Assembly (NCBI RefSeq): GCF_021290965.1
Contig: NZ_JAJOYT010000001.1
Location: 434,001-498,000 of the forward strand
Length of the DNA stretch: 64,000 nt
DNA from: Rheinheimera faecalis
GTDB taxonomy: Bacteria; Pseudomonadota; Gammaproteobacteria; Enterobacterales; Alteromonadaceae
Reading direction: 5' to 3'
The translations under genes were made by a program, and so were the position numbers. Below, one piece after another: positions 17,466-27,101 of the stretch (position 1 is its first letter; every line of letters begins with the position of its first letter). Under the pieces are notes generated by a model. That model had not been told where the DNA came from. It saw only the letters and a list, made by a program, of their open reading frames with translations, and made no database searches.

Positions 17466-18113
17466 CTACTCTGGTGGTGTGGTCGGCCTGTCTTCCGCGT
17501 CTTTGTGGGTGTGACCTAAGTAAGAAATACCGTTAGCACTTAAATCAGATCCATAAACAATACTGTCTGAAGTAATGGAGCCAACTGCATAAATCCCGAG
17601 GTCTGTTGATATACCACCAGTGACGTGTAAAGGGCCTTGAATGAATGTCTCTGGCGAGATGATAGTGAACGAATTGCTGACATCGAAAATAACGTCAGTT
17701 GCTGCAATGCTAAAGCTGTTGGTGATTTCAAAAATGACGTCTGTGGCAGTAAGAATAATCTTACCGTCTTTCGTTAAGCGGATTTTGTGACCTTCAAGAT
17801 GGTATAGAAAAACATCACCAATTTCACCTTTTGGCCGACATTTTTTATCTTCGACTGCTATGGCTACTAAACCCGACATTGAGCCACCCAGTGCGGCAAC
17901 AATAGCTTCAGCGCCTTCAGGCGGGAATGAACTCATCCCATAGTTTTGAAAGCGCTCAATGTTATCTGCTGACTCATCAGCATGCATCTTCACCTGCAAG
18001 TTCTGGCGCTGCAAGTCTTCAACAATACCACTGACTACCGCCCTGGTTAACATGCCGGTAATGCGCCGCTTAATTGGTGCCAGCAGCCTTTCAATATAGC
18101 GTTCACTTACCAT
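17466..18113 (-). CDS. Mu gp45-like baseplate spike protein
   Basis: A 215-residue spike (gpV-like) protein with an N-terminal OB-like domain and a C-terminal beta-structured part with repeated short strands (TDVIFEITNSFSIAATDVIFDVSNSF), as in Mu gp45 needles that pierce the outer membrane. The end GHTHKDAEDRP contains a HxH element, the iron-binding spike-tip motif known in P2 gpV and similar proteins. Confidence 0.9.
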   Translation of the reverse strand: MVSERYIERLLAPIKRRITGMLTRAVVSGIVEDLQRQNLQVKMHADESADNIERFQNYGMSSFPPEGAEAIVAALGGSMSGLVAIAVEDKKCRPKGEIGDVFLYHLEGHKIRLTKDGKIILTATDVIFEITNSFSIAATDVIFDVSNSFTIISPETFIQGPLHVTGGISTDLGIYAVGSITSDSIVYGSDLSANGISYLGHTHKDAEDRPTTPPE

Positions 18114-19183
18114 TGGCCACCACCTAACTTAGTGTCTTTTACTATTTGTGGCGGTATATCCATAGAGTCAGGCCGTACCACGCTAATTACTGCCAAACGT
18201 CCGGCATCGTCCTCGGTGAACATAATAGATAAAATCAGCATTTCCTCATCCAGCCCAAGGATTTCGTCAAGCACTGGCACAATAGTATTGATATTCCAAA
18301 GCTTGCCTGTTTGTGGGATGCGCCAGCCTGTTACTGTGTATTCAGCTGTGTTTGATTTGCCTATGCTGCGCTGGCGTTCCCACTGGCCACGTCGGGCTGC
18401 ACCCTCTGCGGTAGTGATTTCTTCGTTGACGATAATCATCGGGCGATAACGGCCAATCTCACTGTCTTTCACATCGGCTTTAATCCCTCCAACAGCAGAT
18501 ATTGGCGCAGTGTCCCAGTTACCATGGCCAGCACCCGCAGCTTTAATTGTGAAATTACTAAACCGCTGCCGCCAGCTGAAGCGGCCACGCGCTGCCTTAA
18601 TGTTCTCGCCGAGTATCAACGAAACGCCGGCTTTTTCTTTGCTGGCTCGGGTGATCACTAAATTGCCAAAGGTATCGCTGGTTAATAGCACGCCACGCTG
18701 TTTAGCCAGGCGTGACAATAGCTCATGCGGGGTTTCACCTTGCTCTATTTGAATGCGTTGGAATGGCTCGCCTACGTCAGTATTTACGATCACCTTAATG
18801 CCAAAGGGCTTACACACCACATCCGCAATTTGTGCCAGGCTCTGGTTGTTGAACTGCCCGCTGGGGTAGTCGATAGAGCAATCCACCAGGTCAGCCGTTT
18901 TGTCGCGGCCACTTACGCTAATAGTCACTGTCGATTCGTCGTAACTTGGCACCCAATCATCCACATAGCCTGTGATAACACGTTCACCACCGATATCTAC
19001 AGTGCATGCCTGGCCTTGCTGGATAGGCTCAACAAACTTCTTATACTGCTGCTCGCTGCCTTGCCACTTCCATGTCAGCTCAAGGTCAAAGCTACCGGAC
19101 ATAGCATCTAGTGATCGGGTTACTCCAATCTTGGTCCAGCCCTGGTAAATCTGACCACCAGCTTTCAACACAATTTCTTCCAT
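18107..19183 (-). CDS. Mu gpP-like baseplate hub protein (gp44)
   Basis: A 358-residue protein of the late control D/Mu gpP group. It contains VSGRDKTADLVDCSIDYPSGQF and GETPHELLSRLAKQRGVLLTSD, which are typical of the baseplate hub. It starts at the stop of the gpN-like gene and overlaps gp45. Confidence 0.9.
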   Translation of the reverse strand: MEEIVLKAGGQIYQGWTKIGVTRSLDAMSGSFDLELTWKWQGSEQQYKKFVEPIQQGQACTVDIGGERVITGYVDDWVPSYDESTVTISVSGRDKTADLVDCSIDYPSGQFNNQSLAQIADVVCKPFGIKVIVNTDVGEPFQRIQIEQGETPHELLSRLAKQRGVLLTSDTFGNLVITRASKEKAGVSLILGENIKAARGRFSWRQRFSNFTIKAAGAGHGNWDTAPISAVGGIKADVKDSEIGRYRPMIIVNEEITTAEGAARRGQWERQRSIGKSNTAEYTVTGWRIPQTGKLWNINTIVPVLDEILGLDEEMLILSIMFTEDDAGRLAVISVVRPDSMDIPPQIVKDTKLGGGQW

Positions 19184-20499
19184 TAGCCGATCACCTCAAC
19201 CGTATCTGTTGGCAAAACAAAGGCAGGGTTCTTAAATCCATTGCGCTGCACTATGCTGTCGCGCCGTTCTGTATTACCCGTTTGCTGCCATGCAACTAAA
19301 GCAACCGGCACACTCTCTTTAGGCTGATAGATACTTACCTGAGGTAGCAGTTCTGCACGCGCCCGAGTGTCCGCCAACACGGCTTGCCTTAAAGCCCGCA
19401 TCTGCCTCCACACTGCAGAACGTTGAGACTCAACAGCAGCTGCAGCATAAAGTGCTAACTGATCAGCAATACCATAGCCCAGGCTTTTCAATTGCTGCCC
19501 CGTTAAAATCGCGTTGCGTTCTGCGCCAGATAGGCTCTCTACCAACTGGGGTTCATCATCCAGTTTTTTCACAATCTCGGCTTCGCCCAACGCTGAGCAA
19601 CTAGCCACTATGGCGCTATTTAACGTCAGGGTTTTAAATGCTTCCGCATTCGCCAGGATAGCGGCGTTTTTAGAAGGGTTAGCCAGCTTAGGCACCGAAC
19701 CTGCCACGCCACCTTCGCTTGATATGTTTCGCGACAAACCGCCTGTTGCACCCAACTCAGCACGCATGCCACTCCAGCGGTTTTGCACGTTCTTATAAAC
19801 GTCCAGTGCACGTATGGGGTCTTTCACTACGCCTTTAATGTCTTCCAGCAGGCCCATTGCTTCACGGGCCAGTTCACCAGGATAAGCTAATAGCTTGCCT
19901 ACAGAGTCTTTGGTTCTGATTAGTCGGTCAGTCCACTGGCGCAGGTCATCAGGCAATGAGGGTAAGCCTCGTGTCAGTTCGTCCAAATCATCTAAGAATG
20001 CATCGACCATATCGCCCATACCATCCAGAGTGCTTATATCAAACTCATCAGCAAATGCGGCATTGACTGCATCTTTGGTCTTGTCTGCCTCGCTTTTAAC
20101 TTGGGTTGCGGTGTCTGATTTGGCGTTAGGAAACAGGTTTTCACCCACTTCATAGACTTCAAAGTTAATGGTTGCTGTGCCGTCAACGCGATTGACTAAC
20201 TTATGGCTGACCTTGCCAATCTGCACTTTACGAATACCAAACCACGGGTGGATTAGTTCGCCAGGTCCTGGTTTATTCAGTGCCTCCAGAATGTTCTTGA
20301 GCTGGTCGAAATAATCAGCACCGACCACACGGCCACTAATACGCTCCTGAGTAAGCACCTTGCCGTTGTCTTCGGTGTAGCCAACTTCTTTTTTGGGGTA
20401 AGCATGAGGAATAGCACGGCGGCCACTTTCGCCATCGGCCTCTTCAAGTAAAAATTCAACGCCCCTGAACGAGGCGGTTAAACGGTCTTCAAATGCCAT
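19183..20499 (-). CDS. Mu gpN-like DNA circularization / tail hub protein (gp43)
   Basis: A 438-residue protein with the family N-terminus FEDRLTASFRGVEFLLEEADGESGRR and AYPKKEVGYTEDNG, as in Mu gpN. In Mu this protein is required for baseplate assembly and has been annotated as DNA circularization protein. The ATG at 20499 (MAFED) is preferred over a TTG two codons upstream, with AAAGGG as ribosome-binding site. Confidence 0.88.
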   Translation of the reverse strand: MAFEDRLTASFRGVEFLLEEADGESGRRAIPHAYPKKEVGYTEDNGKVLTQERISGRVVGADYFDQLKNILEALNKPGPGELIHPWFGIRKVQIGKVSHKLVNRVDGTATINFEVYEVGENLFPNAKSDTATQVKSEADKTKDAVNAAFADEFDISTLDGMGDMVDAFLDDLDELTRGLPSLPDDLRQWTDRLIRTKDSVGKLLAYPGELAREAMGLLEDIKGVVKDPIRALDVYKNVQNRWSGMRAELGATGGLSRNISSEGGVAGSVPKLANPSKNAAILANAEAFKTLTLNSAIVASCSALGEAEIVKKLDDEPQLVESLSGAERNAILTGQQLKSLGYGIADQLALYAAAAVESQRSAVWRQMRALRQAVLADTRARAELLPQVSIYQPKESVPVALVAWQQTGNTERRDSIVQRNGFKNPAFVLPTDTVEVIG

Positions 20500-20522
20500 T
20501 TGCAAGCCCTTTAATAGTCACT

Positions 20523-22274
20523 TTAATTAGCACCTGTGTCAGGGTCGATAAGGATGCCAGGCGGAGTTTTGGTCGCGGTGAGTTTTGGCCTGCTGTCTGA
20601 CAAATCTAGCTTGAGGTTGAGCTGTCCTGTCACACCGCTGAACATGGTGGACATATCCGTGTTTATGTTGGCTTGACCAGCAGACTTAACCGCCACGTCC
20701 TGAATTTTTTCGTCACCGAACAAACTAGGGAACCAATCAGCTAGCCTGGTCGTTTTAGCCAAACTTACAAAGGCCTCGTTTCGAGCATTGAATGCATCTG
20801 AATATGAGTCAACCAATTGATATACACCGACAGCTGCGGCTGCGCCTTTGGCAACTGATCCTGCTTTGCTCCACTTACTTTTGCCAGGCTTCTTATCTCC
20901 GCCCATAGCATCTGTAATATCGATACCTGCAGCGCCAGCCATACCACCAGCGCCCATATTCACCACATAAACCGGCATCACACCCATATCAGCAAAGCCG
21001 CCCTGACCACCCATGGCTCCAGCTTTCTTTTTACCACCAAAGTTATCGCTAACCCATGATGCAGCATCCACAGCTTTTTTTGCTGCTACCAAACCGCCTA
21101 CAACCCACAGGGCGGCTTCGCCCCATTTCAGCCAGTTGTCTATGGTTTCATCATCCACGCTATTAATCGCATCAGCGATATCACGGATAGGTTGGGATAA
21201 GCGGCTTTCAGCAAACTGGTTAAATGAGGTAGTTAAAGACTGCACTGCATTATTAAATTCAGCGGCATTTTTGGCGGCGGCCTTTTGGGTTTCACCGTAT
21301 TCACCCGTCGATTTATTCATTTGCAGTAACAGGTCTTTATTCTCTTGCGAGTACAAAGACGCTAAACCTTGCAATGATGACTGGTCGAACACATCCCCTA
21401 ATTTCATTGGGTCATTTTTAGCTTTATCTAAAATCTCTAACAGCAACTCAACAGGTTCGCGCATCTCCTTAGTGCCAGCTTTAAACACTGCGATGCCTTG
21501 CTTGTCCAAAAACTCCACTTTGGTTTTGTCATTAAATGCAGCAAACACACCCTGAATAGAGGTCAGCGACTCATTGGCATTACCTTTGGCTTTAGCAAAT
21601 AACTGCACTAACGACGACATTTGAGTGATGGCCTCAGGGCCTTTGCCCTGGTACGTAGCAAATAACTGCTCTGAAATAGCCGCTAAGTCTTTGACGTTCA
21701 CACTACCTACCGCAAACTGGCTGTATAGATCATCAACTGTATTCATTACGTCTTTAGCGTCTCTGATCCCTTTCTCACGGAACTGAGCAAATAAAGCGCC
21801 GCTTGATTTCGCATCAGCTCCAAAGGCTTGCATGAATAAGCCCATGTTCTCCAGGTTGTCATTCACAAACTCAAAGTCGCCTGTCTTACCCAACAGCTCA
21901 TCTACTGCAGCAGTGAATTGAGTAGTATCAACACGGATGTCTTTTTGGTTGGCTAGATCCAGAATGTTGCCTTTTAGCATGGCCACCTGGTCGTCAGTCA
22001 GTTTGGCATTCGTTCCCAGGCGGGTCATTTGTTCAGAGAAGTTGCCCACATTGCGCACCGTCGCACCCGTAGCAAAGGCAGCTGCCGCTCCAACATAACG
22101 ATTACCTAAGGTATCAATGCCGCGCCCAGCCATGTCGGCTGAGCGCCTGATCATGGTCATTGCCGTTTCGTTTTTCTTGGCAAAGTCGCTCATCGAAGCA
22201 CCGTACTGACGAGCTTTAGCAGCCAGGTTGCCAGCAAGGTTTAAGATAATGTCGGTTTTAAGTTGCTGGGCCAT
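20523..22274 (-). CDS. Tail tape measure protein (Mu gp42-like)
   Basis: A 583-residue protein following the tail-assembly chaperone. It has a helical N-terminal half and a phage tail tape measure core (PFAM-type PhageMin_Tail pattern: GAAAAFATGATVRNVGNFSEQMTRLGTNAKLT ...), and Gly/Ala-rich membrane-like stretches (GGFADMGVMPVYVVNMGAGG). It sets tail length. It is shorter than many siphophage tape measures, consistent with a Mu-size tail. Confidence 0.9.
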   Translation of the reverse strand: MAQQLKTDIILNLAGNLAAKARQYGASMSDFAKKNETAMTMIRRSADMAGRGIDTLGNRYVGAAAAFATGATVRNVGNFSEQMTRLGTNAKLTDDQVAMLKGNILDLANQKDIRVDTTQFTAAVDELLGKTGDFEFVNDNLENMGLFMQAFGADAKSSGALFAQFREKGIRDAKDVMNTVDDLYSQFAVGSVNVKDLAAISEQLFATYQGKGPEAITQMSSLVQLFAKAKGNANESLTSIQGVFAAFNDKTKVEFLDKQGIAVFKAGTKEMREPVELLLEILDKAKNDPMKLGDVFDQSSLQGLASLYSQENKDLLLQMNKSTGEYGETQKAAAKNAAEFNNAVQSLTTSFNQFAESRLSQPIRDIADAINSVDDETIDNWLKWGEAALWVVGGLVAAKKAVDAASWVSDNFGGKKKAGAMGGQGGFADMGVMPVYVVNMGAGGMAGAAGIDITDAMGGDKKPGKSKWSKAGSVAKGAAAAVGVYQLVDSYSDAFNARNEAFVSLAKTTRLADWFPSLFGDEKIQDVAVKSAGQANINTDMSTMFSGVTGQLNLKLDLSDSRPKLTATKTPPGILIDPDTGAN

Positions 22275-22744
22275 GGATTAACTCTCTTAACTTTCTATAA
22301 GTGCGGACAAGGCGGCGCAGTGACATGGCACTGGAGGCGCTGAACGGAATGCGGGACCCGATTGCTAATTGCAGATCCTCACAGATTATCGCTAGCGCCT
22401 TAAGGTCGCCCCCGGTTCTCCAGCTCCTTCGCTATTAGCTGGTCAAGTTCTGTCGCCTTTTGTTGCAACAACTTAAAATCATCCTGGTGTAACTTGCGCA
22501 GCTCTTTAACGCTAATCGGGCCTTGCACAGCACCAATGTATTCCACCTGGCGCAGTAGCAACTCCAGCCCATACAGCACGTCACTTGTGTAAGCAATTGC
22601 TTTACCGTCCTGTACGATCACTTTTTCAGCCGCTATCTGGGCGTCAATGTAATCACCTGATGTGAGTTCTTTAAGGCCCACCTCAAGGTGGGTTTGCTCA
22701 CCCACCTTCAGGCCATGCGTTAATTCAAACGTCATGACGGCCAT
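22258..22744 (-). CDS. Predicted frameshift product gp41-gp42-like tail-assembly chaperone
   Basis: The frame-0 gene (22400-22744, 114 residues) ends shortly after a G5 run followed by C (minus strand, 22413-22408). Slipping back two bases on this run lets translation continue for 50 more codons (GGDLKALAIICEDLQLAIG and on) to a stop at 22258, inside the start of the tape-measure gene. The fusion has 162 residues. In Mu a -2 frameshift in the tail-assembly genes is established; length, place and slippery run here match it. Confidence 0.72.
22400..22744 (-). CDS. Tail-assembly chaperone, short form (Mu gp41-like)
   Basis: A 114-residue protein between the tube and tape-measure genes. It begins MAVMTFELTHGLKVGEQTHLE and has the family-typical SGDYIDAQIAAEK. 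It should coat the tape measure before tube polymerisation. Its last codons include the frameshift site. It starts on the stop of the tube gene. Confidence 0.85.
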   Translation of the reverse strand: MAVMTFELTHGLKVGEQTHLEVGLKELTSGDYIDAQIAAEKVIVQDGKAIAYTSDVLYGLELLLRQVEYIGAVQGPISVKELRKLHQDDFKLLQQKATELDQLIAKELENRGRP

Positions 22745-23097
22745 TAGACAGGCTCCACCTTACTGCCTAGGAAAGTGCCCGTAATATCACCAGAATCTGA
22801 AAGAGTGAACGGGGCCTGCGGGGAGCAACCAGTCATCATGTAGTCCTTGCCGTTATCACCTTCCCAGTTGATTGTGGCATTCGTCATGCTATTGATTTCC
22901 ATCACATCCACATCTTCATCCGCCGCAATAACCACGGCAATAGTGGGCGGTGTGTATTCCTTCGAATGACCCCATACACGACCAGGCCCAACATGCGGGG
23001 TATTGGTGTTGCCGCCAGGGTTTAAGGTTGAACCTTTTTTCGTTTTCAGCTGTTTGCTGTTGGCACGAATAACCACTTCACCAAGGATTTGTCCCAT
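22744..23097 (-). CDS. Tail tube protein (Mu gpM-like)
   Basis: A 117-residue tube protein beginning MGQILGEVVIRANSKQLKTKKGSTLNPGG, a Mu gpM/gp40 hallmark, and ending in a beta-rich part (GNDGKDYMMTG type). It follows the sheath gene, as in Mu. Confidence 0.92.
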   Translation of the reverse strand: MGQILGEVVIRANSKQLKTKKGSTLNPGGNTNTPHVGPGRVWGHSKEYTPPTIAVVIAADEDVDVMEINSMTNATINWEGDNGKDYMMTGCSPQAPFTLSDSGDITGTFLGSKVEPV

Positions 23098-23113
23098 GGG
23101 CTTCTGCTCCTAA

Positions 23114-24595
23114 TTAAAGTTTGAACTGCATCAGCGCTGCAAAGATGCGGAACTGATTAACAATGTTGGGGTTGAACACACAGTTAAGCCGGTTTTGATC
23201 GCTGGAATCCCGATACACGCTCAGCGTGGCTTTGAAGCCTTCAAAGTCTTCCATCAGGCCCTTAGGCACCCAATCATTGTTGGCCAGCTCTAACATGGCA
23301 TTACGCATGATTTTAGGTGTGACGACTGGCTGACCTGGATCAAGCCTGTCTAATACATCATCGTTGGCCAGCTTGTGGCGTGGGAAACGGTTAGTCACCA
23401 TAGTGCGCAGTGAGTAACGCAAATAACCCAGGGTGGCTGGCGTGGTGATATCCAGATAGCTTGGATCAGGATCACCAAATGCATTCTCCCGATACATAGA
23501 CACTTCACGCTCAATAGCGACTTCGCCGCCTGGCGTAACCATGTAGGTCGCAATGCCATCACCCAGCAGCAGGTTGCGTTCTGTCATATCCCACTGCAGT
23601 TCTTTCGCGGGTGGCAGTATTCCTGTCATCACCAACGTTTGCAGTGGGCGCGCTGGATCAATGCCGAGTGAGTACGATGCCTGGCCAGCATAGGCAGCAG
23701 CAAACTCAAAAGGTGCGTGAGGGGCTTTGTTTGTGCCCATGCATGTAAACAAGTAATCGTTACGTGCTACACCAAATGCACCAGTCTCAGCAAAGGTGCC
23801 ACGGAATGCGGTGTACGCAATGCCTTCAATCATCTTGAGCGGCCCCCAGCGAGTCACCAGCTCATCACGCAACTTGTTCAGGCTTTGGGTGTCGTTGTAA
23901 GGCATCACGATATGGTTGTACCACTCGTTAGGTACTGCTGCGATCACCGCGTCCATATCCGGTGTGCCAGCGCCGCCTGTCATAGCGACAAGTGTTAGCG
24001 TTACACCAGTTGGCAGTACTTCGCCGTCATAGTAGTTGTACCGTACATCTAAGTCGTTGCCGGTTGAGCCTTTCCACTTACAGGTTAATTCAACTGTTTC
24101 AGTGGTAGCGCCTTTCAGGGCGGCTGTTACAGGTAGGTTTTTGTTAGCATTGATTTTAGCGATCACCGCTGTCGCAATAGTGGCCGCTGTATCTGCATCA
24201 TTAACACCTACCTGCACCGACTCACCAGCAATCAACAGCGCAATAACACCAGCTTTTGCACTGGCTGCAGCAATAGTGATTTCACCCTTTGCCGCCGTAC
24301 CAGCTGAAAGGTCAGCTACGCCCAGGGCATACACATCGGTATATTGGTTTGACGCACGAAACGCCTTAAGCATGCGCGACATCATGGAGCCATAGCCATA
24401 CAGAGCATCCATCTGGCTATCGCTGTTAGTAATACGGTTTAGGGTGAGAGCCGTTGCAGTTCCTGTTGCCAGCTGCTGTCCGATCACCAAAACCTTTTGC
24501 GCTAAAGCAGGCGTACCCGATAGCGCGTTTGAGTTGTCAATCTCGATATAAACGAGAGGGACTTTAATATCGTTAGGGATGCTACCGAGTGCCAT
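23114..24595 (-). CDS. Contractile tail sheath protein (Mu gpL-like)
   Basis: A 493-residue sheath protein with the family start SIPNDIKVPLVYIEIDNSNAL, the ALGVADLSAGTAAKGEITI region, and the conserved C-terminal DVLDRLDPGQPVVTPKIMRNAMLELA. It forms the contractile outer layer of the tail. A CGGAGAA ribosome-binding site precedes the ATG. Confidence 0.95.
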   Translation of the reverse strand: MALGSIPNDIKVPLVYIEIDNSNALSGTPALAQKVLVIGQQLATGTATALTLNRITNSDSQMDALYGYGSMMSRMLKAFRASNQYTDVYALGVADLSAGTAAKGEITIAAASAKAGVIALLIAGESVQVGVNDADTAATIATAVIAKINANKNLPVTAALKGATTETVELTCKWKGSTGNDLDVRYNYYDGEVLPTGVTLTLVAMTGGAGTPDMDAVIAAVPNEWYNHIVMPYNDTQSLNKLRDELVTRWGPLKMIEGIAYTAFRGTFAETGAFGVARNDYLFTCMGTNKAPHAPFEFAAAYAGQASYSLGIDPARPLQTLVMTGILPPAKELQWDMTERNLLLGDGIATYMVTPGGEVAIEREVSMYRENAFGDPDPSYLDITTPATLGYLRYSLRTMVTNRFPRHKLANDDVLDRLDPGQPVVTPKIMRNAMLELANNDWVPKGLMEDFEGFKATLSVYRDSSDQNRLNCVFNPNIVNQFRIFAALMQFKL

Positions 24596-24607
24596 CGTTA
24601 TTCTCCG

Positions 24608-24772
24608 TTATTTAGCTTTTGCAAGAGCTTTAAGTTCAACTACATCGCCGTCTTGAATGCGGCGAACCCAATAGGAAGAGCGTTCTACCGCTTCGCCAGC
24701 CTCAGCCAGGTATTCACCAGTTGGCTTGTGTACCGGCACCGCTGCTTTAGCGGGTTTAATTTTTATCAACAT
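24608..24772 (-). CDS. DUF2635 protein (Mu gp38-like)
   Basis: A 54-residue protein, MLIKIKPAKAAVPVHKPTG at the start and VRRIQDGDVVELKALAKAK at the end. It matches the small conserved protein just before the sheath in Mu-like phages. The function is unknown. The second of two in-frame ATGs is used because AGGA lies about eight bases before it; the first ATG is at 24778. Confidence 0.85.
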   Translation of the reverse strand: MLIKIKPAKAAVPVHKPTGEYLAEAGEAVERSSYWVRRIQDGDVVELKALAKAK

Positions 24773-24811
24773 GATCATTTCCTGTTTTCACCCTTTACCA
24801 GGGCTGGTCTG

Positions 24812-25402
24812 TTACTGCGGTACATCCACTAAACCTTCCAGCTGTGGTGCATCGTCTGCCACTTCGGCTTTAATGCCAAAGCGTAAAAAGTCATCAAGCG
24901 TTCCAAGGTCCATCTCAACATCCAGATACCATTGCTGTGTCCAACTGACTGCCCACACAGCAAGTCCCAGCTCGTCTACTTGCGCGCTGTAAAGATTGTC
25001 GCCCCGTACTGACTCGGCTTTACTGTAGGCCGTTGGCAGAGCACCACGGCGCAACAGCAACCCTGCTAATTTCCCCGCTATCACTTCGGCGCGGGTGTCC
25101 TTTTGATAGCCAAACTGGTCGGTGGTAAATACATAAGCAACAAAGCTCACTGTGCCTACAATGCGATTGCCTATGCTTTCGTAATTCGATACCCGTATGG
25201 CCGCAATCCTAATGCCACCATCCCGATTCGCTATCCAGCGCTTCACGTCTACCGGAGTTTCAAACTTGCCAATATGGCGCTCAACGGTCTGCACTCGGTC
25301 CAACTGCTGCTCTGTGCCCTCCAGCTCTGGCTTGAGGTATGCGGCAATTTGTTCACAGGCCCACACCGTTGAGCCGGTTACAACAAAATCTGGTCTTGTC
25401 AT
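24812..25402 (-). CDS. Mu gp37-like tail terminator / completion protein
   Basis: A 196-residue protein of the Mu gp37 family by position (between the gpG-like morphogenesis gene and gp38) and pattern (VERHIGKFETPVDVKRWIANRDGGIRIAAIRV). It probably finishes the tail top. The ATG overlapping the previous stop (MTRPDFV) is preferred to a start six codons upstream. Confidence 0.8.
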   Translation of the reverse strand: MTRPDFVVTGSTVWACEQIAAYLKPELEGTEQQLDRVQTVERHIGKFETPVDVKRWIANRDGGIRIAAIRVSNYESIGNRIVGTVSFVAYVFTTDQFGYQKDTRAEVIAGKLAGLLLRRGALPTAYSKAESVRGDNLYSAQVDELGLAVWAVSWTQQWYLDVEMDLGTLDDFLRFGIKAEVADDAPQLEGLVDVPQ

Positions 25403-25941
25403 TGGATCAGCCCACCCCAAAAGTTACCCAGCACGGCATATATCTCTTGCTGGTTGTCTGTGCTTAAACCTAAGAACTCACGCGCTGGCATATTCATTAG
25501 CCGGCTAAATGCACCCACTGACTGGTACACCGGAAACGCCAGGGCTTTACCAAAAGCTTGTGTAATAAGGCGCGTATGTGCATCCACTTGCACTGCACCG
25601 CTAAAGCCATCTTGATGCACTGCGGCGTAGGCCAGTGGCGAACCAACACGCACTTGGTTTCTTTCCACTACGTACTGAATCGAATCGAGCAAATCCCCAT
25701 CACCCTGCAGCAGAGACTGATTGCCATGCCTGGTCTTTGCATAGGCACTGCTCCATTCCGCCCAAGGGCTGCCGTCTGGAGATGTTTTTTCATCTGCAAT
25801 GCGGCGGCGTGTCTGGCTTTCAACAATGCCGCCCAGGGCATCTAACAATTCTTCTTTGTGCTTAGGATCGCCCAGGGTTTCCAGCAACTGGTTATAGCGC
25901 TGTAACTCCTGAACGCCGCTGACCTGTACACTAATTGACAT
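25399..25941 (-). CDS. Phage virion morphogenesis protein (Mu gpG-like)
   Basis: A 180-residue gpG/tail-completion family protein with ISVQVSGVQELQRYNQLLE and TRRRIADEKTSPDGSPWAEWS ... LLQGDGDLLDSIQY, both diagnostic. In Mu gpG lies between F and I; here it lies between gp36 and gp37. Translationally coupled to both neighbours. Confidence 0.88.
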   Translation of the reverse strand: MSISVQVSGVQELQRYNQLLETLGDPKHKEELLDALGGIVESQTRRRIADEKTSPDGSPWAEWSSAYAKTRHGNQSLLQGDGDLLDSIQYVVERNQVRVGSPLAYAAVHQDGFSGAVQVDAHTRLITQAFGKALAFPVYQSVGAFSRLMNMPAREFLGLSTDNQQEIYAVLGNFWGGLIQ

Positions 25942-26375
25942 TACAGAACGCCCCGCAAGCTGTTACGGGTAAACAACCGCTCGTTGTCTTGGACTAACTC
26001 AACTTTGCCCAGGCTGCTTTCAGCTGGCTTATCAGCCACAGGTAAACCTAAATCGCGCTTCCCTGCGCCAATTTCCCTTAAGGTGGTCAGCGCCATCTTG
26101 TAGCGTTCTTCCAACAGGTTAGTGGCCTGCTGATCACGGTCTGCTAACCAGTAAAATGCGATAGTGATAGCCAGCTTATTCAACATGCCAGGCACAGTTG
26201 GCAGGGGCAGTATGTAGCGGGTCAGAAACGAATTGATTTCGTCGTCTGCCTGCTCCAATGCTTGATTGATAAAGGTATCGTTTAACTCACCCGATTCTCT
26301 ATCGATTGCCAGGTTCCAAACCATGGAGCTGTCACGGTCTATCAAGTCCTGCTTTGTTGCATAAATAGCCATCAC
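25941..26375 (-). CDS. Mu gp36-like head-tail protein (DUF1320)
   Basis: A 144-residue protein starting with ATKQDLIDR and containing EINSFLTRYILPLP ... LADRDQQATNLLEERYKMALTTLREIGAG, the DUF1320 pattern. It is likely a head-completion or connector protein. Confidence 0.9.
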   Translation of the reverse strand: MMAIYATKQDLIDRDSSMVWNLAIDRESGELNDTFINQALEQADDEINSFLTRYILPLPTVPGMLNKLAITIAFYWLADRDQQATNLLEERYKMALTTLREIGAGKRDLGLPVADKPAESSLGKVELVQDNERLFTRNSLRGVL

Positions 26376-26382
26376 TGCCGCC

Positions 26383-27027
26383 TTACTGTTGTATTTCCAC
26401 CAGAGTCAGTACTTCATCCAGATCAACATATTCAGAGGTCAAGTTTGGTTCTTTGTGTATACGCCCCGCTCGTTCAGCTGTGACGAATACCACGTTTTCC
26501 GGTTCATGAATTTTCGGCAGAAGCTCAGGGATTTCCTTTGTTTCTTTCTCTACGACTACAACCAAAGTTTCTTTGAGTCGATGGAACTGAACACCAGCGC
26601 GCCAAAATCCGATGTCTGATTTAGCCCGGACTTTAAGAGCGCCCATGATACCGGCAGCATCAACACTGAGTGACTGACCTGCAGCTACTGGCACCACAGC
26701 AGCTGCACCTACCAGTGAACTCTGTTCAGCATGCGGATTTAATAGATTAACAAGCTCGGTCTGAACACCAGCAGCTTTTAATGCTTCCGAGTTCTGTTCG
26801 ACCTGCGCTGTTTCGGAAGCAGCACCACTGGCCGCTAAAGCAGTCACCGACATCGCGCCGCCCTGAGCTGAGGCCTCTAAATCGACCTTAGCTTTTAGTG
26901 CTGCCGCGTCCTGTTCGGTTTGCGTTGTTTGGACGGCAGGATCCTTTGCCACTGTTGTTGCAGCCTTGCTGACACCTGGCTTTGCCCGTTGGCGAGGCTG
27001 GCGGGTTTTGTTTTGGTTTTCACTCAC
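26383..27027 (-). CDS. Mu gp35-like protein with Ala-rich N-terminus
   Basis: A 214-residue protein. The first about 130 residues are low-complexity Ala/Gln/Thr-rich with two related blocks (TTQTEQDAAALKAKVD and AQVEQNSEALKAAGVQ). The C-terminal about 80 residues (AKSDIGFWRAGVQFHR ... ERAGRIHKEPNLTSEYVDL) match the Mu gp35/HI1506-type virion protein. It lies after the major head gene. Confidence 0.75.
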   Translation of the reverse strand: MSENQNKTRQPRQRAKPGVSKAATTVAKDPAVQTTQTEQDAAALKAKVDLEASAQGGAMSVTALAASGAASETAQVEQNSEALKAAGVQTELVNLLNPHAEQSSLVGAAAVVPVAAGQSLSVDAAGIMGALKVRAKSDIGFWRAGVQFHRLKETLVVVVEKETKEIPELLPKIHEPENVVFVTAERAGRIHKEPNLTSEYVDLDEVLTLVEIQQ

Positions 27028-27101
27028 GTTGAACTCCTTTTAACAGGGTTTAAATAAGGCGGTGACGGACACCGCCTATCTAAGCGCCGCTGGTATTGCC
27101 G

